From: Nemertoderma westbladi
Lineage: Eukaryota > Xenacoelomorpha > Nemertodermatida > Nemertodermatidae
Reading direction: 5' to 3'
DNA: 37,166 nt
NCBI GenBank assembly: GCA_032718475.1
Contig: JAUCBJ010007835.1
Coordinates: forward strand, 1 to 37,166
Position 1 is the stretch's first letter; the number at the start of each line of letters is the position of its first letter. This document shows positions 19,294-28,979 of the stretch, one piece after another. A program made the position numbers and the translations under genes. The notes under the pieces were generated by a model. The model saw nothing but the letters and a program-made list of their open reading frames with translations. It was not told where the DNA came from and made no database searches.

Positions 19294-20162
19294 ATAAAAT
19301 TTTGGCAGTGGACTTTCAAGGATACTAGAATGACGGCTTCCACTCCGCAACCCGCTGCAGATGGCGACTGAAAATCCCCATTTCATCTGCACAAATATTA
19401 TGTCGCTGGGCTGAGCTGATACTGATGGATTTGCTTTTTGCTTGCTTATGCTGATACTGCCGTTGTAGAGACTCCAGATTGGAAGTTACCCCCCCCCCCC
19501 CCCCCCCCCCTTATAACTATACTAACAATCAATGTATGACCCATCCTCACTTCGTAACTACAAACCGCAAATCTGAAGTTAAACATTTTATATGTGTTTT
19601 AATAATGTTAGTTTTTGTTACACATAGAATACCATTCAATAAATATAAACGTAAACAATCAAAATGCAAAAAGCAAATAAATACAAAGCAATAAAAATGT
19701 AATAATCTGTATTTAGTTATAAAATTATGTGCATAAATACACCGGCCAGCACCAAAATAAATAGCAACGTTTAATGGGAGGTAAATCGTTTGAATGCTAT
19801 GATCAACAATCACTATATAGTTGTGGTCAAAAGCCGAAAGAAAGTATGTCACATCAAAACGCATCTGCACCCCAGAATACGATGGTACTGAATCTCTCAT
19901 GTTTAATCGTCGACCGCCACCGCGGTCAAACTGGAAACTCCATCGAGTGTTGAATCTCCAACAAACATTTTTCGTGGCGTCCGATGGAGAATCAATTACA
20001 ATAACATAGAGCGGAAGCATTTAATTATAGATATGACGGAGTCTAGTGGGTTAATGATGAAATCAATGGTTGTTACCGTATACCACAAAGAGTCTTCACA
20101 CTCCAATCATGCTGCTAGTGTACACCGTAACAGTTTACTAAGGAAGTGGGTTGCTTCCTCCC
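19294..20162. other. MTHFR 3' flank with a 22-base poly-C run
   Basis: This stretch contains poly-C at 19489-19510 and a 157-codon minus-strand ORF (19547-20020) with no recognised domain. On the minus strand ATTAAA (plus-strand 20021-20026) lies about 140 bases after the MTHFR stop and could be a variant poly(A) signal. Confidence 0.35.
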
Positions 20163-20388
20163 TCAGCCCCTAGTTGCGGCCATTCTAGGACTTCCTGTTG
20201 TTTCTCTCTCCAATGCGGCGTCCACAATCTCCCACAAACAGCTATCCTTCGGGTAGTCGTTGTCCACAAGGTTTACCAACATGTAAGTTGCGCGAATTTT
20301 CTCGATAACGGCTCGCGATTTGCTTCCGGTTTCGTACAGCTTTCCCCAGTATTCCGTCCACAAATCGAAGGCTTCATCTTTCCAGATT
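20163..20388 (-). CDS. MTHFR: MTHFR exon F, C-terminus and stop
   Basis: The acceptor is ATTCACAG. It reads [19 protein letters not shown], then [20 protein letters not shown] and [10 protein letters not shown], and stops at TGA (20163-20165) after 16 more residues. It matches the conserved end of animal MTHFR, including LVNLVDND. Confidence 0.95.
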
Positions 20389-23300
20389 CTGTGAATGAAA
20401 TATGAATTTCAGCTGTCAAATAATGCGATAAACCGTAATATGACGTAATCGACCGTCATACAATGTAGTCAGACGTCATATAATTTATGACATGTAGAGA
20501 GAAAGCAGAGCAAAGACTAAGCGAACGAAAGTCATTTCTAATATATAATAACTTTAATTTATCCTGAAATGGGCATTAAAAAAAGAAAGAACATTAATTT
20601 AAACAGTGGTTTTTTTTTATAAAACTGTGATTTCATAATAAAGCTGTGGTTTTGTACTGTTTTTTCATAAAAAATACCACTTCTTAACTTATTGACAAAA
20701 TCATAAACCACGGTTTAATTTCCAAACTATGGTTTTATTGTTAAAAAAAACGGATATTTTTCACAGAAAACTACATATTGATACAAATCTCTTTCATTGC
20801 CCTCCTAAATCCTGAAAACTACGGTTTTTATTATAAATGAAAATGCCGGTTTTTCGAAAATAACCTTGCTTTAAAAATCTTGCTAAAATGCCCGAGGTTA
20901 TTATCGAAGAACGGGGGGGGGGGGGGGGGGTGTTTGTTTTTTGAAAAATCAGTTTCGTTATCTCAGTGTAAATTTGTAGGGAAAAAGTCCAAATATTATT
21001 TATTATACTGAAAACGTCTGTCATAAATCGATTAAAAGGGCCAATTCCGTGGAATAAATAATTAATATTCATTAACAACTGTAATTTGGAATACCTGAAT
21101 GACAGCGGATCAACCACAGTTGGCTGTATGATCTCAGACCCAGGGAAGACACCCCACGTCACGGCGATGGGTTTCTCGTCCATGTGTTCGGTGGTTTTAT
21201 CGATGGCTCCAGTTGCATCGACGATGTGGTAGTTGACGTTGCGATAATCCCGAAGCACCTAAGAAAAAAAATAAAAATAAAGAAAACATCCTTTAAAAAC
21301 TCACATATCGACGGCTTATATTCAAAATGTCCCAAATGCCAAATCATACTTTCTTCAGAAAATGATTTTTTAATATTCTAATTCTCCTTATTGACCAATG
21401 ATGTTGGTTGTTCGGTAAGCGGCTCATTGAAACGATGCTGCCTGTATACACTAATGATTTAAACATCACCCCTTACGCTATTCAAATATATGGCATTTGG
21501 GATTTTTTGAAAAAATCGTTTGTCATATGTATTTGGTTATGTGATATTGTTTCAAAACATCCCAAGTGTTTATTAGTGTATTGTATTAATAACCATAATG
21601 GCAAAAAGTTACCAACAAACTGTGCCATACACAAAAGAAAACCGAAAGTATGGACCAAAATCAGTTCAACCTCCCTCAACCTTCAACTTCAGTTCTCAAT
21701 CAAGCTCATCTTCGTCCTCAACTACCGCTACATCATATTCATCAGTCTCGTTCAGCTCATCGGGAACTGTCTCATCTGGCAACATTGCCTCGTATTCACT
21801 CCTAAACTCCGGTGGGATTACCTTGTTCTTACACAAAGACATGAGATCATTGAACTTCGCAGTACTTATTGGAAGTTGATTGGGGTATGCGCAAGGTGGA
21901 AGATCGTACCTGTGCGGATGCCTTCCGCGGTATCGACGGGGTAGAACAATCTCGTAGACTGGCGCTGATAGTTCAAGTGTCGTCGTATAGTGCATCTCTA
22001 CTGTTGAACGGTTTCCTGTAGCTGTCTTATGGAACATTAGAACTCTAATTTTAGACCACTTCACTTTTCTCCCTTCGTTATTCCTTATTCTTTTGTTTAG
22101 AAAATCCTCCTGGATGAGTTTCCAGTCAAGAAAGTCCGCTGATTTCATCGGAATGACAGTGTATGGTTCATCAAACACTTTAGCATGCCGTATCACAGTG
22201 TTCCACTCCGATGGTGCCCAGACTTCCTTATTCTTTAAGAGACTTTCTATTCGAGCATGGATCGAATCCACTGGCATATTGGTATGGCCTGGAAGTAGGA
22301 ATATCAGCCTGATGCGAGAAACGTTCGGAAGACGGATTAGTACTTGATTTATGGTGGTGATTATAATTCGATTCTTATTCTGTCCACTGGTGCTGTCACA
22401 GAAAAGGTCTATTTTTTTCACATTAGGGCACCTGACATTCAGATCAATAAGACTCTTATGGAGCACAGAAGCCACCTCAATAGATCCCCGCTTCGCCGTG
22501 TTCTCTCCCCAGATATAGCAATATCCCTTTTTAGTTCCACTCTCAAAAACAGACTCATTATAGAAAGCAAACCGGCGGGAATATCCGATAAGCATCGAGT
22601 TAGCGTGTGGTGTGTTAAGAACTTTCTGCAGATCATAGCTCAAACACCGGTACTCATCTGTCTCGCGTTCTTGGGCTCGTTTAAACACCTGGGCAATGGC
22701 TTTCTTTTCATCTTGATGGCGCTCATAAATCTGAGGATCAAGATCAGGGTCTTTCCTTTGGAAGCGAACACACAAAACACACTTATCTTTCTTCGGGATA
22801 TGAAATCCCAAATTGAACTCCGATTTGAATATTCTGCGAAAAACTGAAAACTTCACTGGATTGGGCACCTTTGAGACATAGATACGATGCAAATTTGTTT
22901 CACTCTCTAGGCTCCTTGGAAGATACTTTCGGCTGGATTCTTTTCGACAATAGTGTGAGCTCATTACTGGGAGCTCAGATATGAACTTCCGAACATCTTC
23001 ACGCTTCGAGGCCGTTCGGTTATTTGCACCTCCTGATTGGCTACCCGTCAAAGAGCCATGATCAGTTGTTCTTCTAACTATAGATTTTAGCAACCCCTCA
23101 CCAACATCTAAAGTACACTCTATAAATTGTCTGCACACCGGAATCTTCTTCCTATCTTTGTATAGGTTCCACTTCACAGAAACGTTCTTCGGCTGTCGTT
23201 TCTTCTCATCATCGTCTGTGGGACGATGTCTTTCCACAGCATCCTTCTCCAGCAATGTCCTCAGATAGGCATGTTGTTCCTCCCTACTCCGAAAAGCGCC

Positions 23301-26300
23301 ATAGTAATGATTGTACTGATCCAATCTTTCTTCCTCCGTCCAGTTGTCACGGCAGCTCCGGGTACAGTTTTCTTTACACGGCACGGCCCTCATCGATTTT
23401 GATTTTCGCACCTTTCCCTGTGTAACATATTCTTTACCTCTCAGCCGCGCTAATTTTCTTTCGCGAGTATTACAGGTAACCGGCCCACTCCGTTTTTTGG
23501 CGGCTCTTTTTCGATCATTTGGAGGTCCCACCGTAGCATCAATGTCCCCATTAAAGGTCGATTCCTCGTCAGTACTAAACCTAAACTCTTCTTCCATTGG
23601 CCCACTCCCTCCGTCACTATCCTCGGCCACAATAAAACCTCCGAACGACATTGTATTAGCTGATTCGTATTATCGTATAAGACTGGAAGACAGGTTGACT
23701 CGAGTATAGTAAGTTGTAACCAGTATTATACCGGTACGACTACCGTATAATGAAATTATTGTACAGCCAGCATGTAATCTGAACTGCAGTATTGAATATT
23801 AAATTTCCCGCCAAATTATCTACTTAAAAGCTTGCGGAGCCGGTACACTATTACTACTTTTGTTACAATTGGGACATTTAGATACATGCATTTCTGAAAT
23901 TATACATCGATAAAGTGAGAACTTGGGAGGTTTCAGGGGAATTTGGGATATTTTGAAAAAAACGATTTTCGAAATTTGGCATTTGGGATATTATGTTTTT
24001 TGATATAACTTCTAAAATAATTGGAATATTGCAAAACCGCTTTGAGTGACTACCTCACCATGATGAGTAGATTGTCATTCACTCATAAAATCATTTTCGA
24101 CCAATTTGGCATTTGGGACATTTCGAAAATAAGCCGTCGATATCCTGATTTCTTACACCATTTCAGAGAAAACTTAACGAAATATTTATAGTTTATAATT
24201 TTAGTTTTGCAGTAATTGAAAAAAGGATAGCATTGTGAATCTATAAATAATTAAAAAAATATATTTAAAAAAATTCAATATTCTGAAAGAAGTTTGGTAA
24301 ATAAATTAAATTTCTATGCTACATGGATGTTGTAATGACTTTTAATAATAATAATCCTTTACTACATTCAAACACCCACAAACACACAAACCTCCAGTAA
24401 GGGTTGCAGTAACTGCGGTCGTATAAACATCTCGAGATAGGCCTTCTGGTAAATGTAACCGTTATCGGGTCCCCATCCCGCGATCGGGTTATCAGACGAT
24501 ACCCCGTTGATATTCGGTTGCGAGTTGATCGTTAGACATCCCCGTTTATTTAGTCGTATCAGTTCCTTTTGGATCATTAAACTCTCGGGGCACAATCCTT
24601 CCTCGTTCCAAGGCAATGTCGTTACCTAAAACGTGGTTGATTATTTGATGACCAGAATAACATCCCCCAAACTGTTACTAACCTTAAAACCTTGCCCCCC
24701 CCCCCCCCCCCCCCCCCCTCTTGTAATCGAGTCTAACCCATGGTCTTTTCATCTCCCCGTACAACATTGAACCCCCTATGGGTTTCCCGCCACACTAACC
24801 TTGGGCACTCCTATGCCCCCCCCCCCTCACCCCTACTAACCTTGAACCCCATATGCCCCCCCCCCCCATACTAATCTTTAACCCCTATGCCCCCCCCCCC
24901 ATACTAACCTTGAACCCCTATGCCCCCCCCCCCCATACTAACCTTGAACCCCTATGCCCCCCCCCCTCCCTTACTAACCTTGAACCCCTATGCCCCCCCC
25001 CCATACTAACCTTGAACCCCTATGCCCCCCCCCCCATACTAACCTTGAACCCCTATGCCCCCCCCCCCCTCCCTTACTAACCATGAACCCCTATGCCCCC
25101 CCCCCCTCCCTTACTAACCTTGAACCCCTATGGGTTTCCGCCACACTAACCTTGGGCACTCCTATGCCCCCCCCCCCCCTCACCCCCACCCTTACTAACC
25201 TTGAACCCATATGCCCCCCCCCCCCCATACTAACCTTGAACCCCTACGCCCCCCCCTCTTCCCTTACTAACCTTGAACCCCCGCGCGTTTTCGTCCCCGC
25301 TCACGTAGCACGCAAACGCCTGCCACACATCCCTCTCCCCGGCCAGCTCGGCGCCCCACATGTTCAGGAGTTTCGCGTCGCCGGCCGCGTGCCGCAGATA
25401 GAAGATATGATAGTCGGCGAGATGTCCGTAAGCGGGCGAGTTGGAGTTGCCCCAGCGGCCGTTGGGGAACTCGTCCCAGGTCTGGGTCCGGTGGATGTAG
25501 GATTTCGGTCTGGAGGACCAGAATATCGGACGGATCTCCTCCTCGGCCCGACGACTCGATACCCATCGGTTGCTCAGTCGCCATGGCAACGTGCGTTGCG
25601 GGTCCACGCACCAGAGTCCCAGTCGTCGACAAATCTCTATAGTGGCCACCTAAATGCGGAGATATAAAATAAAAATACAGTGATTATATATAATAAAAGT
25701 GATAATTTAATTCATCCTCAGCTAAACTAAAAATTAAGATTACTTTATCGCGGTGGAGTCAAGTTAAAACTACCTTAAATTAGCAGTAGAAAATAGTGTT
25801 TAAATGGGATCAGGAAAATGTTTCAGGATAATTTTTTTGGAAAAATTGTAACACTTTATTTCACACTAATGAAATATGTATATATATAGATACATATACC
25901 GGGTGTTCTATAATGATTCCCCCCCCTGGCCAGCCAAAACTGTCAGACATGCACCTTAGCGTAATATATCATTCGAAAGAGAATTTAATTCTGAGCTTGC
26001 ATGCAAAAATTTAGAGACCAATACAAAAGTATAAAAATTTTATAGGCAATTCTTTAAACCTATCTTACTTTCCAATATTTGTGATTTAATCACAATTTAA
26101 AAATAAAATATAATTTATCCAGCGTTAGGCATCAGCTTTGCAGGTTGCAATCCTCTTTAAACAGTTATTACTGCCTGACTTTTGCTGTATTGCAATATAT
26201 TACAGTATTCAGTTACCGATATTAGTGTTTCTTTGGTAATTTTACTGAATTCGGCCTAACAGAAGTAATTAAAATGACAAGTTCCAGTGCAATCTTCGAT

Positions 26301-28265
26301 GACTCTGAAGAAATACGTAAGGTTGACAGAATCAGAGATGTTACTTTTAGAGAGGGTCGTGATTCTGTGGCATAATCAAAACTGAACTCAAACCAAAAGG
26401 GCCCTTTTAAGGGCCAACATCCTTTGCCACTATCGAGGAGCTCCCCAGGCTGCAAAGGGGGAAGCATGGCTGTAAAGCTGATGACTAATGCTGGATAAAT
26501 TATATTTTTTTAATTGTGATTAAATCAAAAATAACAAAAAGTAAGATAGGTTTAAAGAATAGCCTATAAAATTTTTATACTTTTTTATTGGACCCTAAAG
26601 TTTTGCATGCAAGCTCAGAATTAAATTCTCTTTCAAATGATATTACACTAAAGTACATGTCTGGCAGTTTTGGCTGGCCAGGGGGGGGGGGGGGCAATCA
26701 TTATAGAACACCCGGTAGAGTCCACATCACTATTATACACAATAGAGGCCTACGACTACGTCCTTCACTAAATAGACTAGATTGGTTACCTCTCTATTGA
26801 GGGTATAGAAATGAACCCCTAGAACGTCGTTCTCGTAAAGTTCCTTCATCATATCAACAGCGAGTTGTACTCCGTAGTTGCGAATAGCAGCATCGTTCTC
26901 CTTGATGGGTTGTACCACGTCCATTATGTGATCCGGGACGTTGAGTTTGGATAGTTTCGCGAGGTTTCTCAGGGAATGGTAACCCTGTATCGGCATCACT
27001 CCTGGTATGATCGGGCACTGGATGCCGATTTTACGACAATCTTTCACGAACTGAATGAAAGTCGACGCCTCGAAGAATAGCTGGGTGATAATAAAATCGG
27101 CACCGGCATCAACCTGTAATAAAATAAATACAATCTTGGTGAAACACCCTGTGAATTTACGAATTATACCGTAAATAAATACAATATTCTTGATTTAAAA
27201 ACTATATTTCATAAAATTATTTATCCGATATAAAATATTACATATTCCATAAGTTAATAATTAATCGCGTATTAATTAATCCATTACCAGAGCCGGATTA
27301 AGCATATGTGTGGCCCCTAGGGATAGACAAATTTAAGGCCCCACCCCAACATTTTTTCAGGTGAGGAGGGGGGGGGGGGGGGGGGGGTATACGCCCTCAT
27401 GAACCTTTTTTTAAATGGCTGTCAATTAGTGTTAAATGATAATATTGCTATTTTGTTATGGTCAACCACTGTATGGAAGGCCAAATAGCCTATATAGGGA
27501 AATTTGAAAATTTATAGCCTCCCCCTAGCGGCTGGATGGAGGCGGAATAAAATTTCACTAAAAATGCTACTAGTCCCTCAATTTCGTCAAAATTTCATGA
27601 AACCAACTATTTTAGACTCAGCGTCATCGATTCTACAAAAGTTATCTTATATAATTTTTAATTAGCATTTTTTATTTTAATTAATTAATTTAATTAAAAT
27701 TGGATAATTATACAAAATGGTAGGTAATATTTATCAAAATTCCATAAGATAACTTTTAAAGAGCTTCTGACTACTTAGTAGCTACGGACTATTTTTATAC
27801 CGGTTTAAATATTTATATATTTAAGCATTGTTTTATTTTTAACGCATATAAACTTTTTTTGGAGGCCTCCTTGAGCAGAGGCCCCTAGACACGCGCCTAG
27901 GTTGCCTCTAGGTTAATCCGGCCCAGTCCAATACCTACCAACCTATAACAGTGTAGGACATATTATTATTATTATTAAGTAAAAATATAATATAATAAAT
28001 CAAATGGAATACGAATTATTATACAGGGTGAACCGATGTATGAGATTATGTATCAGAGATACAAACCTTTTCTTTGAGATGTTGCAGATCCTCTTCATAA
28101 GGAGTATCGGGATGACCAGCCGGGTAACCCGCCACACAGACACTGAAATCGTCACCGAAATTCTCGTGGATGTGTTTCACAAAGTCGACGGCGTAATCGA
28201 AACCCCCATCAGACGCTCTCCAGTCCTGCCCGTGGGGTGGGTCACCTCTCAGAGCTAAAATGTTC
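20163..28265 (-). CDS. MTHFR: Methylenetetrahydrofolate reductase, last six coding exons
   Basis: MTHFR reduces 5,10-methylene-THF to 5-methyl-THF with FAD and NADPH, supplying methionine synthesis. Six exons join in frame with GT-AG borders: 28067-28265, 26790-27113, 25272-25649, 24392-24625, 21095-21258 and 20163-20388. They encode about 508 residues. The order follows the animal protein: catalytic barrel ([31 protein letters not shown]), linker ([21 protein letters not shown]) and the C-terminal SAM-binding regulatory domain ([29 protein letters not shown]). About 130-160 N-terminal residues, including the first barrel strands, are missing. I could not find them in 28266-37166. The introns are loaded with transposons and repeats, but the reading frame is intact, so the gene looks functional. 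Confidence 0.95.
20389..21094. other. MTHFR last intron with poly-G and AACCxxGGTTT-type repeats
   Basis: The intron between exons E and F carries an 18-base poly-G run (20913-20930) and several diverged copies of a GTGGTTTT/AAACCACGGTTT motif at 20605-20830. No coding sequence was recognised besides out-of-frame ORFs. Confidence 0.6.
21095..21258 (-). CDS. MTHFR: MTHFR exon E (regulatory domain)
   Basis: The acceptor is TTTCTTAG and the donor TTCAG|GTATTC. It starts [17 protein letters not shown], contains [19 protein letters not shown] and ends PLSF plus two bases of a split arginine codon completed by exon F. It is 164 bp. The conserved NYHxV and TWGxFPG segments are intact. Confidence 0.95.
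21307..24141 (-). mobile_element. Apparently complete DNA transposon inside an MTHFR intron
   Basis: A 2.8-kb element with terminal inverted repeats of about 40 bp: the left end ATCGACGGCTTATATTCAAA matches the reverse complement of the right end (ATCGACGGCTTATTTTCGAA), and both continue ATGTCCCAAATGCCAAAT. The flanks allow an AT or TA dinucleotide duplication. The motif TTTGGCATTTGGGA is repeated near both ends. It contains one long intact transposase ORF on the MTHFR strand. Without the element the host intron would be only about 300 bp. Confidence 0.85.
21696..23651 (-). CDS. Transposase-like protein, intact 651-residue ORF
   Basis: Starts with ATG at 23651 and runs without stops between the terminal repeats of the element. 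The N-terminal quarter is basic (KRAAKKRS, then C-x3-C-x3-C in CKENCTRSC). A KCVLC motif follows in the middle. Candidate catalytic residues sit in SYDLQKVL (Asp about 338), [12 protein letters not shown] (Asp about 417) and [11 protein letters not shown] (His about 454, Asp about 460), which suggests an RNase H-like fold. The C-terminus is acidic. Similar ORFs with GQNKN and GHTxMxVD motifs are widespread in animal genomes as uncharacterised proteins; I do not know an accepted superfamily name. The intact frame suggests recent activity. It could in principle be a host gene, but the flanking inverted repeats argue for a transposon. Confidence 0.8.
   Translation of the reverse strand: MSFGGFIVAEDSDGGSGPMEEEFRFSTDEESTFNGDIDATVGPPNDRKRAAKKRSGPVTCNTRERKLARLRGKEYVTQGKVRKSKSMRAVPCKENCTRSCRDNWTEEERLDQYNHYYGAFRSREEQHAYLRTLLEKDAVERHRPTDDDEKKRQPKNVSVKWNLYKDRKKIPVCRQFIECTLDVGEGLLKSIVRRTTDHGSLTGSQSGGANNRTASKREDVRKFISELPVMSSHYCRKESSRKYLPRSLESETNLHRIYVSKVPNPVKFSVFRRIFKSEFNLGFHIPKKDKCVLCVRFQRKDPDLDPQIYERHQDEKKAIAQVFKRAQERETDEYRCLSYDLQKVLNTPHANSMLIGYSRRFAFYNESVFESGTKKGYCYIWGENTAKRGSIEVASVLHKSLIDLNVRCPNVKKIDLFCDSTSGQNKNRIIITTINQVLIRLPNVSRIRLIFLLPGHTNMPVDSIHARIESLLKNKEVWAPSEWNTVIRHAKVFDEPYTVIPMKSADFLDWKLIQEDFLNKRIRNNEGRKVKWSKIRVLMFHKTATGNRSTVEMHYTTTLELSAPVYEIVLPRRYRGRHPHRYDLPPCAYPNQLPISTAKFNDLMSLCKNKVIPPEFRSEYEAMLPDETVPDELNETDEYDVAVVEDEDELD
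24392..24625 (-). CDS. MTHFR: MTHFR exon D (regulatory domain)
   Basis: The acceptor is CGTTTTAG and the donor GAG|GTTTGT. It starts [15 protein letters not shown], contains [20 protein letters not shown] and [15 protein letters not shown], and ends LLQPLLE. These are strongly conserved parts of the SAM-binding domain, confirming that this is the eukaryotic long form of MTHFR. Confidence 0.95.
24665..25271. repeat. C-rich minisatellite in MTHFR intron, built on the exon C 5' splice junction
   Basis: About 12-14 units of 33-40 bp, each with ACTAACCTTGAACCCCTATG followed by a run of 9-13 C. On the gene's strand every good unit reads GGGGTTCAAG|GTTAGTA, the same junction as the real exon C donor at 25271/25272. 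A larger variant with GGGTTTCCCGCCACACTAAC appears twice (about 24780 and 25132). The proline-rich plus-strand ORFs crossing the array are by-products. Confidence 0.9.
25272..25649 (-). CDS. MTHFR: MTHFR exon C (end of barrel, linker, start of regulatory domain)
   Basis: The acceptor is GCATTTAG and the donor TTCAAG|GTTAGT. It starts [13 protein letters not shown], contains [20 protein letters not shown] and [16 protein letters not shown], and ends [10 protein letters not shown]. Its last bases plus the donor are the seed of the minisatellite that fills the next intron. It is GC-rich compared with its intron flanks. Confidence 0.95.
25899..26715. mobile_element. TA-flanked foldback element in an MTHFR intron
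   Basis: The ends are CCGGGTGTTCTATAATGATT and its near-exact inverse, each flanked by TA (25897-25898 and 26716-26717), the target choice of Tc1/mariner-type elements. The inverted arms run about 240 bp inward with blocks such as GCATGCAAGCTCAGAATTAA. A C8 run in the left arm faces a G14 run in the right arm. The 330-bp core has an 81-codon minus-strand ORF without known motifs. Non-autonomous; family assignment beyond the TA target is a guess. Confidence 0.8.
26790..27113 (-). CDS. MTHFR: MTHFR exon B (catalytic barrel)
   Basis: The acceptor is ATTACAG and the donor GAG|GTAACC. It starts [17 protein letters not shown] and continues [28 protein letters not shown] and ends HFYTLNRE. This is the substrate-binding half of the barrel. 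The exon is 324 bp and in phase 0 at both ends. Confidence 0.95.
27288..27926. mobile_element. Non-autonomous hAT-type element in an MTHFR intron
   Basis: The left end CAGAGCCGGATTAAGC and the reverse complement of the right end (CTGGGCCGGATTAACC) match at 13 of 16 bases. The 8-bp flanks are TCCATTAC (27280-27287) and TCCAATAC (27927-27934), a 7/8 match. CAG-ended inverted repeats with an 8-bp duplication are typical of hAT. The interior holds a 20-base poly-G run and AT-rich DNA; no transposase. Confidence 0.82.
28067..28265 (-). CDS. MTHFR: MTHFR exon A (catalytic barrel)
   Basis: The acceptor is TTTCAG at the right edge and the donor is AAAAG|GTTTGT at the left. It reads [15 protein letters not shown], then [30 protein letters not shown] and [12 protein letters not shown] and AGYP are conserved FAD/folate-site segments. 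The first base completes a codon from a missing upstream exon. Confidence 0.95.
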
Positions 28266-28739
28266 CTGAAAGGCAAAAGGTTATTATTATAGCGTTATAG
28301 GCTGTAAGGATATTTTAACTATATCTGTGATGTAATGTATCAAACAATAGAAAGATAGTATACCAGTAAGCAGTAAACCCTACTGTAGATACATAAAACA
28401 TATGAGATTGCGTTGATGTTATTTAATTATTACAGCCTTTCTTGAACATTGACGAATATTCAGATATTCACGAATACTAGGCCTACTACAATATAGAAAC
28501 GGTATTGATAGTAACCACAAAACGATCAGATATCGTGTACGATGTAGGCCTCGCCTACCCGCAGCAATTAGACAGTATATATACGCTGAAGAAATCTTAA
28601 AATATATAGAAAATTGAAAAGTAATACATGAAGATTACACAATATACGATTGCAAAGCAGAATATCTAAATATAGTTTTGAGAGTGCATCTCTAACTTGC
28701 AATGTGAAGCCTGTTTGAGTAGCTGAATACCCATCAACA
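28266..28739. other. Spacer or MTHFR upstream intron
   Basis: No upstream MTHFR exon was recognised on the minus strand. The sequence is AT-rich with two AGGCCT-type octamers at about 28473 and 28548. Confidence 0.35.
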
Positions 28740-28945
28740 TTATTAGGTAGAACCTATTTTAGGACTGTTGAGCCTCTATTTTAGGTATATAGACGATAGA
28801 CCCTATCAATGGTGTAGGTATGACTGCAAAATATAGGTAAGGTTGACCCTACCAATATTGTTCAGGATGGAGTGAATGTAGAACCTATTTTAGGACTGTT
28901 CAGCCTATTTTAGGTCTGTAGACCCTATAAATAGTGTAGGTAGGA
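28740..28945. repeat. Diverged tandem duplication of about 130 bp
   Basis: GTAGAACCTATTTTAGGACTG occurs, with its first 20 bases shown by the blocks GTAGAACC and TATTTTAGGACTGTT, at about 28748 and again at about 28878. Both are followed by AGCCT, ATTTTAGGT, AGACCCTAT and a GTGTAGGTA block. Confidence 0.7.
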
Positions 28946-28979
28946 CTGTAGACTGGATGAAATGCAAACCTGTGGGACA

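Noticed and set aside
18987-19328. 113-codon ORF with 17-residue repeats (SSSLDVLFFTHLPDPP-type)
   Set aside because: It is the minisatellite read in its one open frame; other units contain stops, and there is no promoter or conserved sequence around it.
19547-20020. 157-codon minus-strand ORF just beyond the MTHFR stop
   Set aside because: No recognisable domain, and its second half is a low-complexity hydrophobic read-through of AT-rich DNA; it may be MTHFR 3' UTR.
24853-25667. Proline-rich plus-strand ORFs (up to 225 codons)
   Set aside because: They are the C-rich intronic minisatellite and the antisense of MTHFR exon C.
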